Positions 33,878 through 46,650 are shown, counted from the first letter of the stretch. The stretch: 64,000 bases of DNA from Tanypteryx hageni (GCA_028673005.1 CM054116.1:131293547-131357546); one strand, 5' to 3'. The notes: generated from the letters alone by a model not told the origin. Translations and numbers: made by a program.

Positions 33878-35648
33878 TCCATTCCCTCCCTCTCCTACAC
33901 TTTCTCTTCCTGTCAATCTTTCTCATAATTTTTTAACCCTGTCACTCTTGATAAAGGCTTTCTATCCCCCCCTCCCTCTATTCCAAATCTGTCAGTTCAT
34001 ACTCATGAAGACGTTGTTTCTGATCCACGAGGAATATTACCTTTGGAAAAAATCAATGCCATATAGAAAAGTAATTAGAAGCCTTGGGAATTCGATGCGC
34101 TTCAGGTTTTTAATCTATTAGAGCTATAAATGCGGTAGTGGATTAAAAAATTCTTTTGAAAAATTATTTCTCTATGCAGCAACAAATAATGAAATCCAGG
34201 CTAACTTGGACCATGATACACTTAGAATCTCAATGATAGCGTAATTTAAGCCTATCCTATATAACAAATCTACCATATTCTCTCCATAAAGCAGGCAGAG
34301 CATATCTTATTTTCATCCTTTACATTTGCTTGCTGATTTACTCATATACAATATCTGACATGCATTCAATCAAAAAAGTTTTTCCCGGACTTTTGTGGTT
34401 ACAAAAATTTATAGATTTCCACATTTTCTTTAACTTGATTTTACGAGTGACTACATAGCGAATGTGCTAGAAAAGATTGGTTTGCATATTTAAAGAAAGA
34501 AAACACATTAAAAGCATAGTACTGGATTATTCTATTTTTTTTTTAAATAAACAAAAACGTACCTCCAGAAATTTTATTGGATCGGTGTTTTAAGAGAAAG
34601 AGGCATCTCTATTTTTCAAACCCATTTTGGCCAAATAAACACGCACAGTAATTGTCTTCCGTACACAATCTTTCCAATTAACATTTCAACTTCTTATGCA
34701 TAAAGTTTTACGATCAATGCTGACAGACATTTACTACATATCATTGCTAACCCTATCATTTCATTTATTTAGAAAACGCGCTCTTCGTTCGCCTCTTCTA
34801 AATCCCAATTGCCTTTCTTTGCATGAATACTATAAATTTCTATATAAGATTTTAAGTGCTATGCATCCAAAAATGCATTTTTGAGGAATTCAGACTGGAG
34901 TAATTTAGTTGAAAAAACAGACCTTTGTTTAAAAAACAAAGTGATCACACACTATTGCCTTGATATCGGTTATCAATATCATCACGAGGTTGTTTCGACA
35001 ATAACATCATTCCGTAAACAATCAATGGATCGTATTGAATGTCCATATATTATTTAAGCCTTTTCAGAGTTATAATTGATGTATTTATTTCGTATAAAAA
35101 CCACTTTCTCTAGCGGATTTACTATCAATTTTCTCAGTCCACACTCCTGCGAGTACTAACCCGTTTCGGCAGTCATTTTTTTCCGTCGATTTGAATATCC
35201 TTCCTTTTAACCTCATTTATTCTGCTCTGTGTTTACTTCAGAATTTCACTTTCATGTCACTGTTAAAGCGTGCACTGGATTTTGAGGATGGGGAAAGGAT
35301 TCGCTTAACGCTCCCGCTGTGGATCCCAATCGATCAATCTCGCTGACCCTTCTTCCTCTCTCTCTACCCTCTCTACCATTCTCTCCATCTTTCCTTTACT
35401 TTCTCCTCCTGTCGCGAACAGAAGCGCTAAGAACACCGGCCATGTCCTCGAGCGCGACCCTTATCAAATATTCCAGCAAAGACCAACGACATTCTCTCGG
35501 CTGAAGACTCCTTCGATAAAGACCCTTAATTATTGCTTTTGAACGCTCTATCGGCCACGTATGGGTTCGCGGCGAGAATAATTTTCAGGTCTCAACTTCA
35601 AAACATCACTTATTATTTTAGTTTATTCTAGTCAATCTTGTTAATCTA
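33878..35648. other. No recognisable gene (1.8 kb)
   Basis: AT-rich, with C/T-rich patches at 33880-33990 and 35345-35410. No supported frame. Confidence 0.5.

Positions 35649-35690
<42 letters not shown>
35649..35690. repeat. (TA)n microsatellite
   Basis: About 20 TA units, directly beside repeat family D copy 1. Confidence 0.95.
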
Positions 35691-35693
<3 letters not shown>

Positions 35694-35704
35694 CAAATAG
35701 CTGC

Positions 35705-36125
35705 TTCTTACATATATAGGATACTATATATATATAGGATATATCACGTAAATCCTAAGGTACTTATAGAATTGCTACAGAGCTGAACAATTTGGTATGA
35801 AAATAGGTAATTAAGTACAACCTCTCGAAAAATCTGAAATTCCAGAAATTATATTTAAGTGGTGTTTTTACCCCAAAGTCCAATTTTAAGCACCTATAAG
35901 AAAAGCATTGAAAACGACGCAGGGCTTTATCAAATTGCTTTTTTAAATTAGTTTCAATTAAGACACAAATTTGGGACATAATCCATTCTCTGGATGAAAG
36001 TTTGCAGTTCATTTTTCTTAAAGATAACATTCAAATCCATGCTGAATTTGCGTAAAATTTTTATTTTAACCATAAAATTATGAAAAGTTTTTCGGTTTTC
36101 AACAATGAAAAATATTAACTACCAT
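35705..36125 (+). repeat. Unclassified repeat family D, copy 1
   Basis: Blocks 'cacctataagaaaagcattgaaa', 'gcagggcttt.tcaaa' and 'ttttaacc...gaaaagttttt.ggttttcaacaatg' recur in the same order at 40790-41175 (caccataagaaaagcatgga; gcaaggctttctaaaa; ttttcctctcttcaacaatgg). The copies are strongly diverged. Confidence 0.55.
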
Positions 36126-37094
36126 AGAATCGACTCCAATGCCTTTCAATGAGAATAGATTTTCCATACTTCAAGAGCATTACTTTAACGTTTGAAATGG
36201 GAATCAATGGACTATATTACATAATATCGTTCATGTCAACCAACTAAGTAAACATATGGTGACATCTTACTCCTAACACATAAAATGCTCAATTTATTTC
36301 TATATTATTATTATTTTCAGTATGATACATATCATATATACGAGTATCTCTTACTCCGTCTGCAACATCTCCCACCAAGAGCCACCAAACAGCGCCACTG
36401 ACTGACTCTAATGCTATTTTTAACAAACTTTCCAAGTAGGTAGAAGATTGAAATTCGGTAGGAATGTTTGTCTCTTATAGCATAAGCCATTTACGAAACA
36501 AAATCACAAAAAACCATCCTGGTTTGACTCCTGTAGATAATTTTTATTTCCCATAAGATAACACGAAACAAGAAGTCCAAACTAGGACTAATGCAGGCTG
36601 GTTTCCCAAAGTTGGCGTCCCGAATTAATTACTTATATTGACAGGAAATATTTCAGTATGTGTTAGTCATTCCAAGAAAATCTCATACCATAAATACCAC
36701 TTTTATTTCATTAGCAATGGTTGAGAAAACTTGGAAAACAAATTAAAAGAGCATTATCAGGTTAAAAACACTAAAAACAATATCAAAATCTCTTTCTGAT
36801 ATTTTGCATGTGTAATTTTTAAATAAACGAAATTAATAAACGTCACCATTTATACACTAATATGTCTGGATCAACTGTCCATTTCTGAAGAGTATTCGAG
36901 CGGAAAAGAAAATAACCCAGTTCAGCCGAGTTCGGTAATAATCTTCTCCATGGCAATGCGATTTAAAACGCAAAAACGCTGTTTTAGTAGAAATTCAAGA
37001 GCTTGCGATCAATTATAAAAGTTTTGCAATAGAAATTAGAATCTACATTCATTTTCTCTTAGAACAGTACAAACCTCGCTCCGATATCAAAATT
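36126..37094. other. No recognisable feature
   Basis: AT-rich spacer. Confidence 0.5.
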
Positions 37095-37385
37095 TTAAGA
37101 TATTTTAATGTATTAAAGAATACATCTCTGCACGATGGATTTGGGATTTCCTATGCAAATGAAATAGGGTAAAAACGTTCCTGGGATCAAACCCGGAACT
37201 TCAATCTTCGCAAAATGAAATATAGCCCGGAGGTGGACCCTGGCAGCACGAGCCTCATACCAAGTTTCATGAAAATCGGTCCATTGGTTCAACAGTTGTT
37301 AGTAGGGGACAGACACACACACAAACACAAACAGACAGGACCATTTCATAAGGCTATGTTTCCTTTGAAAATCAGCCTAAAATTC
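37095..37385 (+). repeat. Dispersed repeat family A, copy 3 (most complete)
   Basis: Starts 'gatattttaatgt', continues 'tgcacgatgga', then an antisense tRNA-like B box (GGGATCAAACCC, 37183-37194), 'cttcaatcttcgc' and 'cccggaggtgg.ccctggcagcac'. Then comes 'aagtttcatgaaaatcggtcca', a CA/ACAG run (37309-37337) and the tail 'ccatttcataag..tatgtttcctttgaaaatcagcctaaaa'. The first ~215 bp reappear inverted at 37560-37778. Confidence 0.8.
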
Positions 37386-37529
37386 GATTTTTGGACTTAC
37401 AGGCTTTTACTCTTTTGCAAATTAAAATTATAAAGAACAGACACCATCTTTGGGCCTAGACCGTTCTAAAGAAAAATAAACAAAGATTCTTATTTTTACT
37501 GTCGCATTTTGTCTACGATACAAAATCGC

Positions 37530-37778
37530 AGTTTTGTCGTTATGTCTGTCTGTCTGTCCGTCCCCCAATTATCTTTTTAACCAATAGACCGATTTTCATG
37601 AAACTTAGTGGAAATCTCTTGCTACATGGGCCGAGCTCTCAAGGATTGTTTTTTTGCTAAGATTGAAGTCCCAGGTTTGATTCCAGGAACTATCCTTCCC
37701 ATTTGATTTACATGGGAAATCTGATTTCCATCGTGCAGGGTAATTCTCTCTCGCACATTAAAATATCCTAGAACTACA
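37530..37778 (-). repeat. Dispersed repeat family A, copy 4 (inverted partner)
   Basis: Reverse complement matches copy 3 from 'gatattttaatgt' through 'tgcacgatgga', the B-box segment (GGTTTGATTCC on the plus strand at 37674-37684) and 'aagtttcatgaaaatcggtc', up to the (ACAG)n. The 3' tail is missing. Confidence 0.8.
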
Positions 37779-39150
37779 ATATCGGTGCAAGTTTTGTACC
37801 ATTCTCTGTGGAAAGGAATGAAGATTCTAATTGTTATCGTACAATGTGGCTTGCCGATTATATTTCTTAGAATGTTGCGTAAATACTGTCAATTTTGCAG
37901 TTTTTATCACTCATAACGAGAGTTTTGCCATAGAAACATCTATTGTTGTACTCATATTTGGTATATTCTAATACGTACACTCGTTATTTTTGCCGCACAA
38001 ATACGCGTGATCAATTATTATTCCGTTCGAATATATTTGTAGTATTTTACAAAGCTAAATTATGAAATTTGGAAACACAAAGAGCTACATATCCGCGGTG
38101 ACTATATAGCTATTAAAGCTAATATAAGTATAAAATAAATGATTAAATGGAAAGTAGGGATCATAAGTTCTGTTTGGATCATCTTGGTATATTATAGAGG
38201 CATAAATAGTGATTGGTAAAATTTAAATTCGTTCATATCATATTTCGACAAACATAATGAATAGATTAATTAACGTTTTGTCCAGATTTTCTTTCCCTGG
38301 AATATGTAATTTCCTGTTAATTCCTCCATCCGGTTCCCCATACAGCTGATAGAGTATATCATCAATAAGGTGTAATTGATGTGTATGGCCGGAGGGCAGA
38401 ATGCAGATCTTCAAATCAAGTATCTCAGTTACCCTCACAAGGGAATTATAAGGGCGATGAGTTCTTACCGCTGCAACCCATGAGTGCGGAACGCGACTGT
38501 GAGACCTGGAATAATTCAGCGACTGCAAACAATGCAGCGGAGTGATGTTTGCCAGGGATTATTCCAGGAGAACGTAAAAGTCACCAATGGATACGGAAAG
38601 TGACAAGTGTGTGATACAACTTAAGAAAATGACAACAGACAGATGACACTGCAAGGTTGACTAACCACATCATCACATGGATTCAAAATAAGATCAGACG
38701 ATATATAGATAGGATAGAGATACCATAAAATATTTCGGACTATTTTGAAGGAGAGATGCAGGTAACATTTCAAATTGGAAGAGTCAGCCAACGGATGGAT
38801 AATAACTGACTCCACTATTGATAAATATATATGTACCTGACTTTGAATATGATACTTGGAATTTTTCTAACACAAAGTGCACTATAATGTAAGCTTACTA
38901 TATTCACACTCAAAATCTGATTTCCGAAGTACAGGTATCATTATTAGTTAAGTCCTTACAGGATGAAATTAGGAATGAAAGAATATCAACTTTTGTTATA
39001 TGTTTAATTTAAAAGTTTCAGGAGATGACATCCAAATAAAATAATACAATATGCGTTTACAAAGTGAAATTATGGCCACAAATATTAAGGTAATCTGTTA
39101 CGCGAATACTTCTTTTATATTAGTTAGGTTACATTAGTTACATTCATAAG
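37779..39150. other. No recognisable gene
   Basis: A 96-codon minus-strand frame (38238-38528) lies in a locally GC-richer patch; I recognise no domain and give it no function. Confidence 0.45.
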
Positions 39151-39352
39151 TCTTTGGGTAAAGTGAAGCGTTGGTGAAACAATAATGGGTGAAAGATCTT
39201 TGGCTGAAACCTTGTGTGGTAGAACTGGATTGTGGGCGAAAAATCTATGGGTGAAAAGTCATGGGAGAGGGTCTTTGGATGAAACTTCTTGTGGAAGAAG
39301 TGGCTGTGGGTGAAACTTCCCGTGGGTGAAGTGCTTTGGGAGAAACGACATG
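39151..39352 (+). repeat. Degenerate GGGTGAAA minisatellite
   Basis: The core 'tttgggtgaaa' or variants (ggtgaaac, ggctgaaacc, gggcgaaaaat, gggtgaaaag, ggatgaaact, gggtgaaact) recurs about every 13-20 bp for 200 bp. The antisense frame with repeated FHPK/FSP phrases is a by-product. Confidence 0.7.
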
Positions 39353-39636
39353 GAACCATTTAAAAAGTTCATTATTGATTATTTCTGTATTATTAATTCC
39401 TTTCATGCAACAAAATATCTATAATTTCGTCAAAGTTATGTATTTATTGAACACTGTAATCACAATCCCAGTTGTATTTTCTTACCAGAGTGCTGATGAC
39501 GTGAGTGAAGGCATTCCAAGACCTTCATCGAGTCACGCACTAACAGAAACAGTTTCTTCTAGTGGTGATGAACTCTGAGGATGACATTGAAAAATTCAAC
39601 ATAACACTTTCCTTAGTGGGAAAATCGGCGATTTAG

Positions 39637-40440
39637 CGAAAGAAAATTAAATATACAATATGTCGAAAGGGCAAGGAGGAGATAGTCTGCAAAGCCGTGA
39701 AGACGGCGTTTTCGAGTTCATTTTCAAAATCTAAGGAAGATGACGCTCCGGTGGAGACACTGCGACAGAGTTTTAAAAAAATTGCGGAAAAAATCAACAA
39801 AATGTTCCAAAAAGATTCAGATCTTGACCCTTGCACCCAAATCGTGGACGTCCAACAAGACAGAGTGGACACATTTAAAAATGGAGAGTTCGTAGTTTTA
39901 TGTGACTTTACGGAAAACTATGTCTTTCTAGCGCAAAACGCATCTCAAGCATTCCACTGGAACAACGTACAAGTATCCATGCATACTGTTGCTCTCCACA
40001 TCAAGGAAGAGAATGAGTTGAAGCACAGGAGTTCCGCCATACTCTCGGACAATCTCTCCTACGACACAGCTGCCGTCTACGACTGCCTGAAGGAAATAGT
40101 TAATTATTTATCTAAAAGAACACTTCTATCCTAAAAAAAATATTTGCTTCACTGACGGTGCCAACATTATAAGAACAGATACAATTTCGCATGCCTACTT
40201 AAACACGAAGAAGATTTCTCCATACGCGCCGAGTGGCATTTCTATGCCACAGCTCATGGGAAAGGACCTTGCTTGTGATGGGGTCGGAGGAAATCTGAAA
40301 AGACATGCAGCTTGTGCCAGCCTGCAGCTACCAGCAAATCAACAGATTCTATCTCCTCTGGCTCTGCACAACTGGGCACAAGAAAACCTTACCAACACAA
40401 TCATTTTCTACATCAGCAAGTCAGAAAATAAAAATGGTCA
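39637..40440 (+). pseudogene. Transposase-like pseudogene of an unassigned family
   Basis: From 39637 one frame stays open to a stop at 40132-40134 and carries CDFTENYVFLAQNASQAFHW (about 39900-39960) and ILSDNLSYDT. After three frame changes (near 40105-40115, 40160-40167 and 40278-40284) the reading continues. It gives CFTDGA, then HYKNRYNFACLLKHEEDF and AEWHFYATAHGKGPC, then DGVGGNLKRHAACASLQ up to a stop near 40440. I know this motif order (D-F-x-E-N-Y, F-H-W-N-N, T/S-D-G-A, H-G-K-G-x-C-D-G-x-G-G-x-x-K-R) only from repeated uncharacterised animal proteins. It looks like the acidic-residue framework of a DDE-type enzyme, but that is inference. No terminal repeats found. Dead by frameshift. 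Confidence 0.6.
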
Positions 40441-40789
40441 TAATTTTGATAAAATATAAATTTATTTTTCAGTCGAATTTCTTGTTTAAAATTACAAGTT
40501 AGCTCAACGTCCGTTAAATTATGTGAAAGTTCATTAAAACCCTATAAAATAAGTTAATTTTCCTTCCTGATTACTTTACTTAATTAACTGATTTATCGCT
40601 CTTAACAATATACCGCCACTCCAATTATTTGAAAAAATATGCCTGATTGGGAGGCAACCACGCATTACAGGGGCTAACAGTTTCTACCTAATATACGGCT
40701 CCACGAGCCCTACAGCATATCCCAATTTGGTAAAAATTCATGACATCGAGGGAGAAAAGTGGTCCGGTTGACATGGAATATGTTTCTTT
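40441..40789. other. No recognisable feature
   Basis: AT-rich spacer. Confidence 0.4.
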
Positions 40790-41175
40790 CAAATCTTTCT
40801 CACTTTATATCTCTCCCCCTATAAATGCTACAGGGCTGGAATTTCGGATATACTCATTGTTATTTCAGTTGACCAACCAACGAGAAAAATCTAAAGTCGT
40901 AAAAAGACAAAAAGTTAATATTTAAGGAGTCTTTTTAACCTAATTGTTAAATATCGATACACCATAAGAAAAGCATGGAATTTCAATGCAAGGCTTTCTA
41001 AAAATGGATTTTAAAATAACTTAAAATTAGGATGCGAATTCAAGAAAAAAATAATTGTCTAGCTGAAAGCAGACTTAAAATACCTACCGAATTAGTGTAA
41101 ATATCTACTTTTAATCAGAAAAAAGTGTGAATTTTTCCTCTCTTCAACAATGGAAATGTATAAAAACCATGGCAA
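40790..41175 (+). repeat. Unclassified repeat family D, copy 2
   Basis: Diverged counterpart of 35705-36125 in the same orientation; ends at the shared 'caacaatgg.aa' block. Confidence 0.55.
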
Positions 41176-42721
41176 CGACATTATTGCTTTTAAAGGGGTC
41201 TTTAATGTTCTTAATAGAAATTAAAGACGTTTTAATGCTTTTAAGGGAAATTAATGCCGTCATAACGAATTATAGTGGATATTCCATAACTCGAATCTCA
41301 AGGGAAAGTAAAAATTTTTCAAGTTATAAATAATTAAAAATACAGAAATATACTTTTTTTATAATAGTGAAAAATGTCAACTTCGGAATTTTTAATTCTT
41401 TCGTAAATCTTGTTTGTTTTTGTCGTCCAATAATATCAACAATCCAATCCGTTTTTCTAAATTTCCTGCATTTTATTACATGCCATACCTGTTCTAGAAT
41501 AATATCTTACACGTTTTCAGACAGACATGTAGATATCCCATTTTATATATTTTTTGGGTAGGATAGGTACACAATTCTTTTTTATTTGCATAAAATCAAT
41601 TTTCTGCTACGGGTAATTGAGTGACCCTCCAGATGCAACTCTAGAAATGATATTTCATCCTTTTGTAGTCTATATCCTGTTTTTCTTGATAAACTCACAA
41701 TTTAATTATCTTCTGCCATCTTGAATCATCTTCCTATTAGATTTTTCCAGTTTGGTTTTGTGGGACACGTCTTTGGAGTCTGGGACACGTCTTTGGAGTC
41801 CGGGACCATTTTTCTTTATTCTTCCTCAGCAGTTTTCGTTCTAAATAACTCGGTCCTTTTCAGCATCATTTCTACGATGATAAAGTTGACTTCAACATTA
41901 CAAAAATTTACAAAATCTCAAATGTGCCATCATAAATGATTATAATATTTCACCGTAATCGTCGAGGAATAGAAGTATTCAAAAATATAATAGAGTAAAA
42001 ATGGACATTATCATGCACATAGTAAAAAATTAAATGCTTCAAATAAAGCAAGGATCTCTTTCCAACGTGTATAAAATATAAAAATGAAAAAGTTATAAAG
42101 GAATAAATTTATATAATGCCTCAAAATGTAGTTAACTTATTATAATAAATTTTAAATAAAAACCTTTGGGAATTGCAAAACGCATTTGACATTTAAAGGA
42201 TTCGAAATCACTGTTTAGATATTTTCTGATTTTCAAATGAAAAGTAATTCGCCGTTCATTTCTCTAAATCTATCAACTTTATTTTTTGTTACCCTGGACG
42301 CATTCCATTTTGAGGAAAAAGGTAGTTGTTAGAGAGAGAGAGACCGGGGGAAGGGAAGAGAGGAGGATCCGTTTGTCTTCGAGAAAATAAGAGACTTCTC
42401 AAGGGCTTCTTACATTCCCCCTTTTAAAGAAGAGGCTAAACGCGAGAAGAACATTTTTTGCTCATGAATATGTTAAAGGCGTTGAAGGAGAGGATTTCGG
42501 TTTTTAGAATAAAGTTGAGAATCTGTTGAAGCGATGATTCCTTTTTTTTTGTATTTTATGCTTTTTAAGTTTTTCGTTTGGTTCTCAAAAATTTCGCGTC
42601 GAAAAGAGAGTGAATGAGAGACAGAAGGAGAGGATGGCTTAATTCGTTGGAAATTTGATGAAGGGAGAGTGAGCGAAAAAGGTGAAGAAAGGCGAAGAGT
42701 CAGTCTCTTCCAAAATGGGAG
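41176..42721. other. No recognisable gene; exact 20-bp duplication at 41761-41800
   Basis: TGGGACACGTCTTTGGAGTC occurs twice without a gap (41761-41780, 41781-41800). Otherwise AT-rich, with a purine patch at 42325-42370. Confidence 0.6.

Positions 42722-42782
<61 letters not shown>
42722..42782. repeat. (TA)n microsatellite
   Basis: About 29 TA units inside a purine-rich region. The antisense Ile/Tyr frame is its translation. Confidence 0.95.
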
Positions 42783-42784
<2 letters not shown>

Positions 42785-45700
42785 AACATATATAGATTAA
42801 GGGAAATTGGAGAAAGAGAACGGAGAGAGAGAGAAACACATCGGAAGATATAAAAAGAGACACGCCATTGAGAAGAGAGGTCAACGAGGCGGGAAGAGAC
42901 GCTAAGAGAACAGTGAGCGCAGAGTGCGTGCGAAATTGTATTTCGAGGTTTCGGGGGGAGGCCTAGAAAACTTGTCGAGTCAGCGCTTTGACAAAAGGGG
43001 AACGAGTGCGAAGTGGCGTTAAACGCGCGCGTCTGTTAATCGGAGATCCGATAGAAGAAGCATTTCGTGTCGAAGAGAAAGGCGCTTGAGGGGAAGATGG
43101 ATGGAAGATGAGAGATCGGGTGGAGAGAGGTGGAAGAAGGCAAACGGTCGAATTGAATTGGACGGGTTAGGGAGGGCCAAAGGTCATCGCTCCGAAACAT
43201 GGATTTCCCTGAACTAGCGAGATAAAACTCTCTTTCACCTCTCCCACGCGCGCGTCCGTATCCGCACCTGTGCGCGTGATTGATATATCATTCGACTGAT
43301 TATGCCTTTCCCTACGATTATTAATTTACCTTTGCAGACTGGAAATTTTCCCATGTGAGGGAAATCAACAACGACCCAATTATCTTATTACGTTAGAAAA
43401 AGAACAAACTTTTGTAGAGTCAATTTTATTGTCATTGTGACGCATTGTTAACATATAACAATGTCTCCGACGAAATTTTTATATTCTGCCGTCTATTAAT
43501 GAAAGCACAATATTAATTTTTATTCCTCGTTAATACGACGTACGCTTTATTCAATACAAAATGCATATAATTTAACCACCATTCAATTACTCTTACAATA
43601 TATAGAATCCGAGCAATATAAAGGATATTTAAAGGAAGAATGAAAACGTGAATTGTTTGATTTATGCACAAAAATATCAAAAGGAAAATTGTCTCCATAA
43701 ATATATAACTCTCTATGCATTTTTCTGTCCTCTGAAGGTAAAAATGGCTTTAATTTAAATATATTTTTCTAAATACGCAACAGATATTTAAAATTCTTAA
43801 TATAGTTTTTTCTCTAGTTTCCAACGGAAATGAAATGGATTCAGAGGAAGGGATCATTTCTATTGGAAAAATCTTAAGCTGCACTGAAACCAAAAAAATA
43901 TTATTACGTTTGATGTCAAAGTTTTTGAAAAATGTTTTTGAGAGGAGAGAATGATTGTAAAATATTAATTGCTTACGCCTTTAACCAAGGAAATCAATCC
44001 TACCTTAGAGAACGCACTTTATATTTAAAATGGAAATAGTGTTCTGAATCTAAAAAATTACTCCGAAAGCCTCCGTAATTGGTGTGTGTGGCAGGGGGTG
44101 AATATCACCAACCTATTCTCCTGTTATGCTCTCTTATGGTGTTAGGGAAAAAGGTTGAGACATGAATCAGTTCGAAATTCAGAAACGGAAGAACAAAGAT
44201 GTAGCCGACATGAAGAACTAAGATTAAGACAAGTTAGCTGGAGATTTTAGACAAATTTTACCAGTTTTTCGAAAAGAGGCCCTACGGCTGATGAAAATAA
44301 TGCATGTTTGAAAAAATCGGAGCTATGGGACTGTATCAAAACTTTTAAATTAACAACCAACATGCGAGTCCATTTATTTATTGATAGCTGCATTAAAGAA
44401 GATATTTTATGCAGATAAATAGCAAAATATTTTCAAACTAATAGTTGTGACGCACTCTTCCTGCTTTTTTTACCATGGCACTGCGTTATCAAAGCATTTC
44501 ATTCGACCATCCTTTATATTATACATAAATAAAATATAAAGTTTATAATCATACCGCATTGTTGGATTTTTCAATTTGATTAGTATGTTGGTATTTCCGT
44601 CTATACGCATATACCACGAACCTAGTGCCAGGCGTACTTAGTATTTATATAAAAATACAAAAATGGCATACATGCGTCAAATCGCTCGACTATGGCTGTC
44701 GCTTTACACTTTGCCATAACTTGTAATATAATCATACAAGCAAATGGATTGCATTCATAAGTTTTGGAGCGGAAAAAATAAACATTTCCTGTTCTGCATG
44801 TTGTTCTTCAGGCAATCAATAAATTTCTACTTCGTTTTTGTATAGAATGGAAGAATCAATTCTAGCGCTGCATTTATAAATATGGATTCATAGCAAAATT
44901 GAACGAGTAAGCAGACTCTGTAAAGCTTTTTTTCATTTTGTGACCTTGAACTCTTTTCGGTTAACTTCGCTCAGGTGTTCGAGCTTTTTACGAGGATCTT
45001 TATAGACTCGCAAATAGTTTCACAAAGACTAACATTCGCAGTATGATGCCAAATAGATTAAAATCATGCCATAGCGCTGTGTCACCGTCATAATCGCGAC
45101 TGATGAGTAACACAAACTCTGCCAAAGGCGAATTTTCGTATATACTACCAAGGCGGAGTGATGGCAGAGAGGTTTCACTCATTTCCGAAGCGTTAAAAAG
45201 AAAACAGGTCGCATTCACTGCGCGACGCGGAATTTTTTTCAAAGAGGGCGCTTTATCGCTTCACCTGCTCCACCTGGTGATGGATTTTGACGCAAAAGTG
45301 CTCTCGCAACGCCGCAGGATGGATAAAGAGAAACGATCTGCGTTCCAGACTCCGCGTCGATTGGAATCGGGTGAAAAAATCTTCGGATAATGATCCCCGC
45401 AGGCGCTTGAGGGTCGTACAAATTAGCGAGAAAATGGAAAAAAAGAATTAAAAATTACCGAAGAGCGAGAGCGGGAAAATGGTCATCTAATGGGGTCGAC
45501 TGAATCACATTACTAGAGAATAATCACCAAACAGTTTTTAACAACACATTTACATACAAATTTTAATGATTTCGAGAAAAATAGAAATTAATCAAACAAA
45601 TAAGTAATAATATTGATTATTGCGAAAGGGAAGAGAACATCGTATTTCTCTATGATAATATGAATAAATTCAATAATATAATATTTCATATAATTAGAAA

Positions 45701-45954
45701 ATGATACCCAAGGACATGATTAAATAGACATAATTATTACATTTCTAAGAAACCCAACCCCATAATTTAGGCCTAAGTTATTCGGTGAGTTTTCAATGGA
45801 CCAGAGCGTAGAAAATAGAGATTTTTTTAAGGCACGCGCGCCGATCTAAAACACGCCCTCTTGGGGTTTCTAAAAAAGTAGAACAATCGCCTTGGAGGCA
45901 GGAATAAATCACTAAATCCATCCTCCAACTTTGGTGAATATTTGCAGTGATGGA
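42783..45954. other. No recognisable gene (3.2 kb)
   Basis: 42800-43230 is G/A- and CpG-richer; the rest is AT-rich. A 95-codon plus frame at 45103-45390 has balanced composition but no motif. Confidence 0.45.
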
Positions 45955-46225
45955 GGTGAAGGTGAAAATGAAGGGAATTGATACGCAAGAGAGAAAGTGA
46001 GTGACTGAGTGTGCAGGAGGGGAGGGGCGGAAGGGGTGTGGGGAGGCGGATCGATGTGAGCGAAGGAAGGGAGGGGGAAGGAAGAGGGAGAGAGGCGAGG
46101 GTCGAGAGGGGAGCCTGACAGGCGAAAGGATGGGAGATTGAGAAAAGGAGAGAGACAGTGAGAGACGGGAGGAGGAGAAAAGGAAAAGAAGGGAGAAAGG
46201 GAGGGAGGGAGGGTAATTTAGTTGA
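45955..46225 (+). repeat. G/A-rich low-complexity tract
   Basis: GGGAGG/GAGAGA-rich from about 46015 to 46215; proline/serine frames on the minus strand are artefacts. Confidence 0.65.
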
Positions 46226-46334
46226 TTCGAGGAGCTAAAAAATGGTGGGGATGGAATGGTATGAGCAAAACGCCTCAAGGAGAGTTGGGGAATGAATTCA
46301 TTTGATGGAAAAGAGGAAAACAAAAGGGAGAGTG

Positions 46335-46650
46335 GGTAAGAGGAAGGGGAGGAGGAAGGGGAGAAGGCTGGAGAGGAGGAAGGGTAGGAGAAAGGGGAGG
46401 AGGAAGTGAAGGAGGAAGGGGAGGAGGAATGGGAGGTGGAAGGGGAGGAGGAAGGGGAGGAGGAAGGGGAGGAGGAAGGGGAGGAGAAAGGGGAGGAGGA
46501 AGGGGAGGAGAAAGGGGAGGAGGAAGGGGAGGAGGAAGGGGAGGAGGATTGGGGAGGAGGAAGGGGAGGAGGAAGGGGAGGAGGAAGGGGAGGAGGATTG
46601 GGGAGGAGGAAGGGGAGGAGGAAGGTGAGGAGGAATGGGAGGAATGGCGG
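46335..46650 (+). repeat. 12-bp purine minisatellite (GGGGAGGAGGAA)n
   Basis: About 25 units of GGGGAGGAGGAA with variants (GAGAAA, GAGGATT, GTGAA). The 12-bp length keeps all frames open, which explains the Glu/Gly, Gly/Arg and Pro/Leu repeat frames of 80-150 codons on both strands. Confidence 0.9.
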
